DNA of 64,000 nucleotides, taken from assembly GCF_027409185.1 (NCBI RefSeq), contig NC_084469.1:102177835-102241834 (forward strand), in the 5' to 3' direction. Shown here one piece after another: positions 1-10,164 of this stretch. Source of the stretch: Cynocephalus volans (taxonomy: Eukaryota > Chordata > Mammalia > Dermoptera > Cynocephalidae). Numbering within the stretch: position 1 is the first letter of the stretch; every line of letters begins with the position of its first letter. Under the pieces are notes generated by a model that had not been told where the DNA came from, did not search any database, and worked only from the letters and a program-made list of their open reading frames with translations. A program made the translations under genes and the position numbers.

Positions 1-66
1 GATCCAAACCCATGACCTTGATATCGTAAGGCTGCATCCTAACTAATTGAGCTATGGCCAGCCCAA
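1..66 (-). repeat. tRNA-Ile-derived SINE monomer, cut by window edge
   Basis: The first bases are the reverse complement of the common monomeric SINE in this window: a B-box-like 'gatccaaaccc' followed by the A-box half ending in 'gagctatggccagccc'. The A-rich tail would lie left of the window. Confidence 0.7.
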
Positions 67-277
67 ACAGATGAAGTTCTCAATCATTACTTTTTCAAGT
101 ATTTTTTACCACATCACACTTTTTCTTCTAGAACTCCCATTTCTTGAATGTTTACCTTTTGGTATTGTCACACAGACCTCCTGGGGCTCTACTACTTGCA
201 TGTTGGATAACTTTTGGATTATATTCTGCACATTTTGAATATGTTATGACACTCTGAGTTGATAAGCCCTATGGAGA

Positions 278-390
278 GGCTGGTCCATTAGCTCAGTTGG
301 CTAGAGCACAGTGTTGTAACACCAAGGTCAGGGGTTCAGATCTCTTACCGTCCAGCTGGAAAAAAAAAAAAAAAAGGAAGAAAAAAAAAT
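278..390 (+). repeat. tRNA-Ile-derived SINE monomer with TSD
   Basis: The body reads 'ggctggtccattagctcag' through a B-box ('ggggttcagatct') to 'ccagctgg' and then an A-rich tail. It is flanked by an exact 10-bp direct repeat, cctatggaga, at 268-277 and 391-400, so this is an L1-style retroposition. The body is a recognisable tRNA-Ile descendant but has no tRNA-unrelated part. Confidence 0.85.
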
Positions 391-599
391 CCTATGGAGA
401 ATGGAGATTTGTTTTAAATCAGGCAATTCCCCCGTCCAGTTCAGCTTGCAAGTTTCAATCAGCCCTCTGTGGGTTGTGATTTCAATGTGAGTTCTGTTTT
501 CACCGACGCTGCACTATTTGTGTCTCTATCTAGAGTCTAGACTACGTAGGTCGTCTATCTCATAGTCCACTTCTCAAGGTCTATGGTATGCCTCACTGG

Positions 600-835
600 C
601 ACCACAGGATTGCTTGGGGGCTGGGGGCAAACGAATGAAAAGACTGTAGGAAATGTTTCCTGACACCAAAACTAAAAGGTGATTATGCAAGGTGAAGGAT
701 ATATTAATTAGCTTGATTGTGGTCATCTTTTCACAATGTGTATATATATATATATTGCACATCATGTTGTATACTCTAAAAGTACACAATTTTTACTTGT
801 CAATCATACCTCAATAAAGATGGGGAAAAAGTAAA
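600..835 (+). repeat. Old L1 3' end fragment (L1M-like)
   Basis: The block ending 'catacctcaataaag' resembles the 3' terminus of old mammalian L1 (L1M-type): a TA-rich stretch, then 'gtacacaattttt...tcaataaag'. It contains a short (TA)n run near 738-755. Diverged. Bases 400-600 hold nothing I recognise. Confidence 0.5.
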
Positions 836-889
836 ATGTGAGTGGAAATTAGGTATTTATAATTGAAAAGTCATAAAAATACTAATTAA

Positions 890-1431
890 CAGCTCTTTTC
901 TTCCCTGGATGCCTGAGGATCTACCACCATCATGAATGGCACACTAACTATCCACATGAGGAAGTTCATGACCAATTGACTACTTCAGAGTAAACAAATG
1001 GTCATCAATGTCCTTCACCCTATGAAGGCAACAATACCTAAGACAGAAATTTGGGAAAAAACAGCCAAAATTTACAAGACCTCACTGGATGTCATCTTTG
1101 CACTTGGATTCCGAACTCACTTTGGTAGTGGCAAGACAACTGGCTTTGGCATAATTTACAATTCCTGGGATTATGCCAAGAAAAATGAACCCAAAACATA
1201 GACTTGCAAGATATGGCCTGTATGCGAAAAAAAAAGACCTCAGGAAAACAGCAAAAGGAATGCAAGAACAGAATGAAGAAAGACTGGAGGACTGCAAAGG
1301 TCAGCGTTGGTGCTTGCAAAAAGTGAGCTGGAAACTGGATAACAGCAGGAGTAAAGATTCTGCAATGGATTTATCTGTGGTGACTGTGTGGGTTTTTCAC
1401 AAGAAAATTAATAAACTGTAAAATCTTTTTA
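890..1431 (+). pseudogene. RPS24: RPS24 processed pseudogene
   Basis: An intronless copy of the ribosomal protein S24 mRNA. The ATG is at 932 and the reading follows S24 (for example [42 protein letters not shown]), but an in-frame stop follows the first dozen-odd codons and there is a frameshift near 1225-1235 in an A-run. The 3' UTR-like part ends with AATAAA at about 1408-1416. A 15-bp direct repeat, aaaaatactaattaa, flanks it at 875-889 and 1432-1446, the hallmark of L1-driven retroposition. The true S24 is a small-subunit protein; this copy cannot encode it. No promoter is seen. Confidence 0.93.
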
Positions 1432-1769
1432 AAAAATACTAATTAAAACTTTATGGGAGATTCAGTCATAGCAATAGAATGCTAGTCAAAGTTTCAAATG
1501 TTTACAGAATAGGAAACAACAAAGTCTGAAAAATGAGGTATGCATTTAAGAGGTAGGAAAAGAATAACACAATAAAGACAAAATAACTAGAATGGAGGTT
1601 AAAATAGATAAGAACAGAAATTAACAAAATAGAACATGCTATGAATGACTTGTGTACCTCCAGAGTTCTTATCTTAGCTCCCAAGGTTGTTGTATTTACA
1701 GAGGGGACCTTCTAGAGGTAATTAGGGTTAGAAGAAATCATGACAGTGGGGTTGCCATGATGAGATTAG

Positions 1770-2093
1770 TATAGTCACATACCACATAAGAACGTTTTAG
1801 TCAAGGACAGACTGCATACACGATGGAGGTCTCACAAGACTATAATGGCAAAGACTGGCCTATTAACTCAGTTAGTTAGAGCATGATGTGATAACACCAA
1901 GGTCAAGGGTTCAGATCCCCATTCCAGTGAACTGCCGGAAAAAAAAATTATAATAGGTATACATAGCCCAGGTGTGTAGTAGGCTATATCATCTAGATTT
2001 GTGCAGTACACTCTATGGTGCTCTCACAATGACAAAATGGACTAAAGACCCACTTTTCAGAACTTGTCCCTGTCGTTAAGCAACACATGACTG
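1770..2093. mobile_element. Tigger-like MITE, split by a SINE
   Basis: It ends in 'acatgactg' followed by TA, and starts in a degenerate 'tagtcacat' after TA. Internal text such as 'ggtgtgtagtaggctatat' matches the two other copies of the same element in this window (9,645-9,866 and about 47,777-47,992). A SINE interrupts it at about 1,852-1,947. Confidence 0.6.
1852..1947 (+). repeat. tRNA-Ile-derived SINE monomer inside the MITE
   Basis: 'gactggcctattaactcag' through 'ggttcagatcccc' to an A-run, with flanking 'tataat' on both sides. It lies within the older MITE, which it therefore postdates. Confidence 0.75.
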
Positions 2094-2109
2094 TACCCTA
2101 TAAAGAAGA

Positions 2110-2335
2110 GACATAAAAGAGCTTGCTGGTTCTCTCTCAGCCAACTAAAGACACAGTGAGGCAGCACTCTACAAGCCAAGAGAGCCCTCACCAGAAACCC
2201 ACCATGCTCACACCCTGACACATACTTCCAGCGTCTACATCACTGAGAAAATAAATTTCTGTTGCTTAAGCCACCTGGTCTATGGTAATTTGTTTGGCAG
2301 CACAACCTGCCATAAAACATAAGCCAGAAGTACAC
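2110..2335 (+). repeat. LTR-like fragment (MaLR-type 3' portion)
   Basis: The run 'ccctcaccagaaaccc...' to 'aataaatttctgttgctt', 'aagccacctggtctatgg' and 'ggcagcacaacctgcc' resembles the end of ancient MaLR-type LTRs. Family assignment is from memory. Confidence 0.5.
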
Positions 2336-3445
2336 TGATCAAACCCGAAATTAACAAAACTAAGTAAATCTTGGCAATATTAACATTAAAAAGGCATAAC
2401 TAAATGATATTAGCAATAAAAAAGGGACACAAAAGATATATAATCACAAAAGCCAGAAATACTAAAAATGAGAACATTTTATGAACTTTGACTGTAAATT
2501 TAAAATTACAGAAATGCCTATAAAAACACTTGCCAAAACAAAATTTTCCAAAACTGACTTAAGGTGAAAATGGAAACCTTACCAATCCCACAAATCCAAA
2601 ACAAAAACAAAAAAAAAAAGAATCCATGCTTTAAAATCATTCCAAACTTGAGAAGAAAAACCAGTAACAATGGCAGTAAGTAATCCCGATTCGAATTTTA
2701 CTAGTGTATTTTGCATAACATAAAGGAAACACTACTTATCATATGAATATAGTGTTTGAGTTAAGAAAATACTCCTATATTCATACAAAACCCAGACAAG
2801 TATACTTACACACAAAAAAAACTTCTCCATAATATGGAATACATTCAGGTAATAAAAAAAATCAATCCATTATACCCAAGTTGAGTTTTTGGAATTACAA
2901 GGATAATTTAACATTGTAATGTCAATTAATTAATTTGCTATGTTTTTTTCAAAGTCCTTTTATTTACTAATTCATTCAAATATCATGTATCTAACATAGG
3001 CAGGCACAGATGTAGGTACTTGAAAGCTCTCAGTGAACAAATATGATCATCTAAGAGGAATCAGGGGAAATATGTAAAAACTGCTTAAGGTATTCATGAG
3101 AAAGCCTCCCCAACTTATGAAAAGTGGAAAAAAGTGTTGACTTGGTATTATATGCAATAGCCAATACATGATTGGTATAAATGGAAAACATGTGTCATTA
3201 AGATTAGATAGTAAGTATGCTGCTTTTACTACGTCTACTCATTGTACAGGAGGTCTTGCTCAGCCAGGAAAGCAAGAAAAAGACATAAATAACCTAAGGT
3301 TTGAAATGGAAAAGTCAAATTGTCATTAGTTACAGATGATATGCTCACCTGTGTGGAAAACAAAAAAAATACATAAAAACTAGAATTTTTAAGAATGTTA
3401 AGCAAGGCTTCTAGTAAAAATTCAATTTACAAAAATCAACTACAT
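2336..3445. other. AT-rich intergenic stretch, few recognisable features
   Basis: No credible gene. About 3,295-3,460 looks like a badly decayed L1 ORF2 fragment ('gtcaaattgtcattagttac' followed by 'agatgatatgctcac'). The rest is A-rich unassigned sequence. Confidence 0.4.
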
Positions 3446-3453
3446 TATACATA

Positions 3454-3711
3454 TTGCCACTCAGAAATCAGCTTCTGGGGCAGGGCCATGCCAGGGCTAT
3501 GAGGCTGGTGTATCACCTGTTAACGACATTGTCACGAGGAGCCCAAGCACCAGGAGGAAGCCAACCTGCAGAACTGACTTCACCCATGACCCAAAGTGCT
3601 CAGACCCAGGCAACTGTGAACAAGTTCCATGGAGGACCAACAGGATTTATTTCACACAATCAGGGTGGCTTCTATGAGCCACTGCAACCCACACAAGGCA
3701 GTTATAACTAA
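3454..3711 (+). other. Unidentified 85-codon open frame, possible retrocopy end
   Basis: The frame opens in otherwise stop-rich sequence and is rich in Q, T, P and G, ending NQGGFYEPLQPTQGSYN before TAA. It looks like the C-terminus of a low-complexity protein followed by 3' UTR-like sequence. I do not recognise the parent. No flanking repeat or poly(A) tract was found, so chance or an old retrocopy are both possible. Confidence 0.25.
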
Positions 3712-3719
3712 TCTAATGA

Positions 3720-4400
3720 TCTTTGGTGTCAGTGCCAATAACTAAAGGTGGCAACACGTGGGCTAAATAGCAATACTCACACCCACAAGAGAACCACTCC
3801 ACCACCCACTCTTCTCCAGGAACAAACATACAACACCAAAGTGCACAGGTCTCTTCCACTTGGTATTTATTAAGCTTTATCTGAATTACCATTACATTGG
3901 TTCGACTAAGCTACACAGAAACAGTCATCAATCAGCTGCAGTCCCAATGGTGACATGACATAACCAAAAGCACTCAAGTGTCAGAAGTATATAAACGTTT
4001 ATCACTCAGATTGAAACCTACCCGAGCTGGTGTGTGCATCCAAGGTCCACATTTGGGAAGTGCCAGTGATGGTGTCAAGCACAGCAGAACATCATGACCA
4101 GCCATGTTCACAGAAGTTTTTCTGTTTTCACAGCAGTGGATGAAACGACAAACACAGAAGCAGGTCATGCCGCCAGTCCCAGCTGTTGCTTGACTCAGGA
4201 ACATGAGATGATTGCTTTGCCAAAGTTTAGTGGATCTATGGATCAAAGATAACATGCAGGGTTCTCAGCCCCTCCCTGGACTGCCTGAGGTTAGCAGTTA
4301 TGGCTCTCCCTCCATGGTCATGAAATTGAGGTATCTTACACTACTGGCTTTGACCTCACCATCTCTCCACTTGATCCTTTCTGAACCCTGTCCTTTTATC
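3720..4400. other. Unassigned; candidate poly(A) region of locus 1
   Basis: No gene is seen. On the minus strand the hexamer AATAAA (plus-strand tttatt, 3,866-3,871) is the first canonical poly(A) signal I find downstream of the locus 1 stop, about 1.4 kb away. It is a candidate transcript end only. Confidence 0.3.
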
Positions 4401-5262
4401 TGAAAGGATCAGGTCTGAGAGAGACCCAAGGGCATTTTTACACTTTGAGCCTTACATCCCCCACCTTGGACAGTGTGAGCCACTGTAGGTGGGCCATTTC
4501 TAAGACCATGACAAACCAACAAGAAACTACACTATTAAAATAAGCTATGTCTGAATTCTGAAGGTTCACTTGGCCGTGCTACAACCTGGAAGGTCGAGCA
4601 ACTAGACAGGAATGGCACTGCAATAGGGGAAAGTAGGACATATCATGCTGGGAAGGATCAGGGCAGAATCACAACTGTTTAAAACAAATTTATACAACCA
4701 CGTAGGGAGCCATGTCTCTGCCAGCAGACAAGATTTCAGGACACAGGGATGCAATCTTCACATTCCATACATAGTGTCTCTTGAGTGTGAATCACATCAT
4801 GTTTCTTAAAGGTTTAAGTAAAAAATGTAATATAAAAAGTGACTTTCCAACATTTCTTACTTTCAAGTTTTTCTCCAGTGTGAGAACATCAAAGTATTTA
4901 GCAGGTGAACATCAAAGTATTTAGCAAAACTGTGACTTTTCCACATATCTTATACCAATAGGGTTTCTCTCCATTGCAAGAACTCTCATACTCAGTAGCA
5001 CATGAGAAAATAAGTTCTCCGTGTTTCTTACACTGTATGGCTTCAGAGTGAGTTCATATATGCTGGATTGTGAACAAATTCCAATGTCTTTGCTATATTT
5101 CTTAATTTCATGGAGCAATTTTGGTGTGTGATTTCTTTCAAGTTCTTAAACAGGGACAACTGAACACTTTTATAAATTGCTTATATGAGTAAGGTTCCTA
5201 GGCACTGTGAATCAGAGTGTGGTTGTTAAGGCAGGACGACTTCCTAAAATTTTCCACATTCT
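4400..5262 (-). other. Locus 1 3' UTR with decayed zinc-finger remnants
   Basis: Downstream of the finger exon, minus-strand frames still show finger-like debris (for example 4,921-5,118), but no intact C2H2 unit. The block at about 4,555-4,600 matches a block at about 56,465-56,510 downstream of locus 2 ('ggccgtgctacaacctggaa' versus 'ggccatgtttgcaacctgaa'). This is the duplicated 3' end of an ancestral gene whose finger array was once longer. Confidence 0.6.
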
Positions 5263-6685
5263 TTACATACAAAGGATTCCTCTACAGTGTCTTTCTATAT
5301 GTTCAGTAAGATAAGAAGAACTATTGAAGGCTTTCCCACATTCCTTACACTCATAGGGCTTCTCCCCAGTGTGAGTTCGTACATGTTTAGTAAGGCCTGA
5401 AAGCCCAGTGTAGGCTTTCCCACAATCCTTACATTTATACGGCTTTTCCCCAGTGTGAGTTCGTACATGGCTAGAAAGGTTTCCATACTGAGTGAAGGCT
5501 TTCCCACATTCCTTACATTTGTAGGGTTTCTCTCCAGTGTGAATTCTTACATGTTTATTTAGATGTGAAAAAAAGGTGAAGGTTTTCCCACATTCCTTAC
5601 ATTCATGCGGCTTCTCTCCAGTGTGAGTTCGCATGTGAATGGAAAAATAGGAGGAATACCTAAATGCTTTCCCACACATCTTACACTCGAAAGGCTTCTC
5701 TCCACTGTGAGTTCTCAAATGTGGAATAAGAGATGAGGAAGAAGCAAAGGCTTTTCCACACTGGTCACATTCAAAGGGTTTCTCTCCTGTGTGAGTTCTT
5801 ACATGTTCAATAAGGCCTGACGATGTACCGAAGGTTTTCCCACATTCCTTACATTTATATGGCTTTACCCCACTGTGAGTTCGTTCATGTATAGTAAGCC
5901 CTGAGTGTACAGTGAAGGCTTTCCCACAATCCCTACACTTATATGGTTTTACTCCAGTGTGAATTCGAAAGTGATTATTAAGGTATGAAGAATTTCGAAA
6001 GCATTTTCCGCAAACCTTACATTTAAAGGGCTTCTCTCCAGTGTGTGTTCTTAAATGTTGAGTTAGTAGATAAGGCCTAGAGAAGGCTTTCCCACATTCT
6101 TTGCATTCATACGGTTTCTCCCCAGTATGGGTTCGCATATGAAATTTAAGGTAGGAAGGATATATAAAGACTTTCCCACAATCCTTACATTCATAGGCTT
6201 TTTTTACACTTTGGGTTTGCATGTGTGTGGCACAGCTTGTGAAATGAGCAAACATTTTCCCATGTTGCTTCCATTTGTAGAATTTTTCTCCATTTTGAGC
6301 TCTCATATGTCCCTGAAGGTGTGACTCATTAGCAAAAGCTTCCCCACAGTCACTGCATTCAAAGGATTTCTCTCGAGCACACATTCTCTGGTAAGCAGCA
6401 TCTGAAGTCAGGTTGAACGCTTTTCCCCCCTGACTCAATACAGAACATTTCTCTCCAGTAAAGGTTCTCTTGTGCAGAGGTAGGAAGTCTCCATACTGAT
6501 TACACTCAGAAGCATCCCCTCTATTTTGAGTATTCATGTATATCCTAAGACATGAGGGTTCACTGAGGACTTCTCCACACTGCTTGCAGTCATAGAGCTC
6601 CCCTCCTTTGCAGCCTCTGGCCTGTTGGTAAAGGGATGAATGATGATTAGAGAATTTTCCAGACTTATTAATAGATACCACCCAT
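5263..6685 (-). CDS. KRAB zinc-finger locus 1: C2H2 finger exon (11 fingers)
   Basis: The terminal exon of a KRAB zinc-finger gene. The acceptor is 'tttttgtcttcag' ending at 6,686. The finger frame is open over the whole exon and stops at 5,263. Its N-terminal ~160 residues hold degenerate fingers (YDCKQCGEVLSEPSCL; ECSDCGEAFANESHL lacks the last His). They are followed by 11 complete C2H2 fingers with TGEKP-type linkers, residues ~163-465; linkers before fingers 4 and 5 read TGVKP/SGVKP. Helix positions -1,2,3,6 by finger: YSYF, RYLQ, NSYN, VSGI, TSGE, SSSP, YSYI, FSHK, QGNS, GSGK, SSYE. Family role: sequence-specific nuclear DNA-binding repressor. The text resembles the human 19p13.2 group (ZNF121/ZNF266/ZNF560/ZNF561), from memory. 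Joining directly to the KRAB-b exon gives the wrong frame, so the coding status of the full protein is unresolved. Confidence 0.88.
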
Positions 6686-6799
6686 CTGAAGACAAAAACA
6701 TTACAATGATGATGATTATGGTTTTTGCCATTTTCATAACATGCATACAGTTCCTGTTCTCTGGATGTTTTTCAACTTGAATAAAGGAACTCTATGCAA

Positions 6800-7100
6800 A
6801 AATGCTGTGTCACCTCTCTAATCTTGAAATGATTCCTGTAGATTTTTATAAAGTTGGTTAAGACCTTGATGTCTAGCTATATACGTGGGAATGTGTACTT
6901 TTGGGAATTGTGAAGGACCAACCTTTACACAAGGTTTTGGGAATCTCTCCAGAGACGCTGCTCCCTCTTGGGTGAATACCGCTTCACTCAAGTATCTCTC
7001 ATTTCTGCTGATCTCATTAATGGAATTCCCAATTTTCTCTGAAATGTGGAAAATAAAAAATATCCCTTGTTAATCTCAGTTGTCTCCTATTTGATGTTTT
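6800..7100 (-). other. Possible extra exon between KRAB-b and fingers, locus 1
   Basis: An acceptor-like 'ccacatttcag' precedes 7,038 on the minus strand. From there the phase that follows the KRAB-b exon stays open for tens of codons (EKIGNSINEISRNERYLSEA...). The paralogue at about 58,965 has a similar acceptor followed by a KWEFHYRTS-type reading that recalls the family's post-KRAB EWE motif, but it stops after 22 codons. I found no donor giving the phase the finger exon needs. Confidence 0.3.
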
Positions 7101-7640
7101 TAAACAATAGTCATCCTGCTGACGTGCTGGCCCTTTGGTTTTAAGATGCATTTCCCATTCTGAAGGAAAACACAAAAACATACATTAAGGTTTACACGAG
7201 AAAGGTTAAATAAGTTAAAAATGATAAAGCTCATTTGTATTTCTTTTCACACTAAACACTCTAAAAAATAAAGCACAGATAGATTTGAGCAATTTAGCTG
7301 TGTCTAAAATTTGGCAACCATAATGACTTGGGGTCAAATTTTAGAAATTTATTAACAATTTACCTTCATGAAAATTATATGTAATAGTGAACAGAATTTT
7401 AAAAAACCATACACCCAAAGAAAAAAGACCAAGTCGTTTGTGCGATCTTATAAGTCTGGAAAGAAGGAAAGCAACAGAGTATGGGAAACTGAAGATATCC
7501 CAAAACTTCCCTGTGTAATACACAAAGCCTTCTGATTGAAAGGACATTTTGAAGTTTTCTCATTAAACTTCCAAACATACTAAGCTTTTCATTGACTAGG
7601 GACGATCTTCACATTTACCAGGGATGATCTTCACATTTAC

Positions 7641-7718
7641 CTGAAACTCCTTTCTGCACTGTCCCAAACTCTTCTTTCTCCAACCAAGAGATCAGTGTGG
7701 GTTTGAAGAGCTGATATC
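7641..7718 (-). CDS. Locus 1 KRAB-b exon
   Basis: A 78-nt exon with acceptor 'ctgtatacag' and donor 'gtaaatg'. In the phase left by the KRAB-A exon it reads GYQLFKPTLISWLEKEEFGT, followed by VQKGVS. This is the typical small KRAB-b/B segment downstream of the A box (SWLE core), which modestly strengthens TRIM28 recruitment in this family. It ends in phase 1. The locus 2 counterpart is 81 nt, so one codon differs. Confidence 0.85.
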
Positions 7719-7995
7719 CTGTATACAGAAAAAGATAAATCACTAGAAGAGGCTCATGCAAGAGATGACAACCCTACCATAAAACAGAAACTTCATCTCT
7801 AATTAAAGCAGTGATATGATTTCTATACAGTGCAAAATGCAAATATCCCCTTTCTGCATCCCAGAGACATTGGTTATACCTGACCCTTGAAACCCATGAT
7901 CAGGGTTCTATGCACATTTAAAAACCACTAAGACTTTTATTCAAGTAGAAAACAGAAGTGCAAAAAGAGACCTTCATTGTCATGAAAAACTAGTA

Positions 7996-8172
7996 CACCA
8001 GTGGTTCTCAATTTAGAGTGAATCAGATTCATCTGGAAAGTCTGTTCAAACACAGATGACAGAGCCCCAACAGCAGACTTTCTGATGAAGCACGTGAAAG
8101 GTGGAGTCTCATAATGTACATTCCAATAGAGTGACAGTGATGCTATTGATCTCATCACCACATTCTGAAAAC
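7996..8172. repeat. MER5-like hAT (Charlie-type) fragment in intron
   Basis: Begins 'cagtggttctcaattt' and ends 'tgaaaactaccacac', the terminal style of MER5-type hAT MITEs. A copy in the same relative place lies in locus 2 (about 60,590-60,770), so it predates the duplication. Confidence 0.6.
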
Positions 8173-8235
8173 TACCACACTAAATTAAAACCCACTGGTG
8201 CAGGGACTCTATCTCTTTATTTCCCATTGTATTCA

Positions 8236-8448
<213 letters not shown>

Positions 8449-8706
8449 CTAAATCATAACACACATATCCTGGGGCTTGAGCTAAGTAATATGTCTAGCA
8501 ATATTCACTGAAGAATGAAAAAGTGAGACCAATGCCTACACAGGGTTCTGATGGCTCCCACTGTCAACCCCAAGGTTCAACGGTCCTAGGAAATATCCAT
8601 CCACACTCACTCACAGTTATCTCATTCAGTCACATGGCTTTAACAGCACCTCTTACACCTGACCTTATCTCACCACATCTAGACTAGGAACTCTTCTCTC
8701 TCTCCA

Positions 8707-8800
8707 TTTTTTTTTGGCAGCTGGCTGGTATGGGGATCTGAACCTGTGATTTTAGTGTTATAAGGCTACGCTCTAACCAACTGAGCTAACCAGCCAGCCC
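8707..8800 (-). repeat. tRNA-Ile-derived SINE monomer
   Basis: T-run, then 'ggcagctggctggtatgggg', ending 'gagctaaccagccagccc'. Sits in the intron between the locus 1 leader and KRAB-A exons. Confidence 0.85.
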
Positions 8801-9300
8801 CCATCTTCTCCTCTTATTTCCCTCTACTGCAGCACCCTCCTGATCACAGACACTTGATAAATGGTTATGTATGAAGAAATTCTTTGAAAAGGACACTTTC
8901 ATCTTTCTTACCACCTGTCAGAGCACCCAGAAAAACAAATATGCAGTCAGCACCAGGACTTAAGATTAATTCATAATTACTAAAATACTGAGATAATTTT
9001 CAGAATAATCCCTCAGCAACATGAGAGGCATGACTTTCTGGGGAAATTTAGGTCCTGCCAGTGGTCTTTATTTGCTTCCAGAAGCTCTATAGACAGGTCT
9101 ACCTACAAGGAAGCGTGTCTTCCTGGGTGATAAAATTATGCCATTTTGTAGTTGAATAGAAAAAGTTTGAAGCTCAGAAGTTCTCCACACTAGATTTGGG
9201 GAATCCCAAATTCATCATATTCAGAGTATCACTCCAGAGACATTGCTCCCTCTTGTGTACAAACATACAGTTTCTGAGCTGAGCGGTGCCTTGCTACTTG
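8801..9300 (-). other. Locus 1 intron, no gene
   Basis: Mostly unassigned intronic sequence. A block at about 9,200-9,260 (minus-strand 'gagggagcaatgtctctgga') resembles blocks just upstream of both finger exons (about 6,930-6,980 and 58,890-58,930). It is a low-copy internal repeat of the cluster. Confidence 0.4.
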
Positions 9301-9304
9301 ATAC

Positions 9305-9396
9305 CTGAAAACAATTTGTCAGGCAATGAGCCATCATCCTTTCTACCTCTGTCTTTTCGTCATGAAGGCAGATTGGGTCCTTAGAAAGCAGAACTC
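9305..9396 (-). CDS. Locus 1 leader exon with start codon
   Basis: A 92-nt exon with acceptor 'tctttcttttccag' and donor 'gtatcaag'. Two adjacent ATGs begin at 9,337 and 9,334. From the first, MMAHCLTNCFQ runs exactly 11 codons to the donor and joins the KRAB-A exon in phase 0 (NSVTFEDV). The ATG further upstream at about 9,362 hits a stop after six codons, so 9,337 is preferred. Locus 2 has an exon of the same length with the same 11-codon leader design, which supports the call. Confidence 0.8.
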
Positions 9397-9644
9397 CTGG
9401 AAAAGAAAGAAGGCATGAGAACCCAGAGCTGACCATAATTCCCACATTCACATGTCTGGGGACATTCTACTTTGTTCAAAATTCCCATGAAAAGTATGCC
9501 TTAGAGATACTGTGGGTTCAGGTCCAGACCATCACAATAAAACCACACAAATTTTTTGGTTTCCCAGTACATATAAAAGTTATATTTACACTCCACTGGA
9601 GTGTACTAAGTGTGCAATAGCATTATGTCCAGAAAACCAATGTA

Positions 9645-9866
9645 CAGTCATGAGTGTGTCACTTGACAAAGGGAATACATTCTGAGAAATGTGTCAATAG
9701 GCAATTTTGTCCTTCTGTGAGCATCACAAAGTGCACTTATATAAATCTAGTTGGTATAGCCTACTATATACCTAGGGTTTATGGTATAGCCAAAACAATG
9801 TTATGAGGCCACCATCGTATGTGTGGTCCATCACTGACTGAAATATTGTAATGTGGCATATGACTG
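9645..9866. mobile_element. TA-flanked Tigger-like MITE nested in Tigger1
   Basis: A 222-bp unit with terminal inverted repeats starting CAGTCAT, flanked by TA at 9,643-9,644 and 9,867-9,868. Removing it restores the Tigger1 text 'aatgtacatgccttaattt'. Related copies lie at about 1,770-2,093 and 47,777-47,992. Confidence 0.8.
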
Positions 9867-10164
9867 TACATGCCTTAATTTAAAAGCACTTTATTGCTTA
9901 AAAAAAAAAATCTAGTAATCATCTGAGCCTCCAGTGAGTCATAATCTTTCTTGCTGGTGGAGGGTCTGGCCTCCATGTTCATGGCTGCTGACTGATCAGG
10001 GTGGTGGTTGCTGAACATTGGGGTGGCTGTGGCAATTTCTTAAAATATAAGAACGTAGTCTGTAGCATCAATTGACTCTTTCATAAAAGATTTCTCTGTA
10101 GCATGTGACGCTACTTGATGGCATTTTTCCCACAGAGGAATTTCTTTCAAAATTATAGTTAATC

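Noticed and set aside
283-360. tRNA-Ile gene
   Set aside because: The many tRNA-like bodies have A-tails, target duplications, decayed acceptor pairing and extra 'CCAGCTGCC' ends. They are SINEs, not functional tRNA genes.
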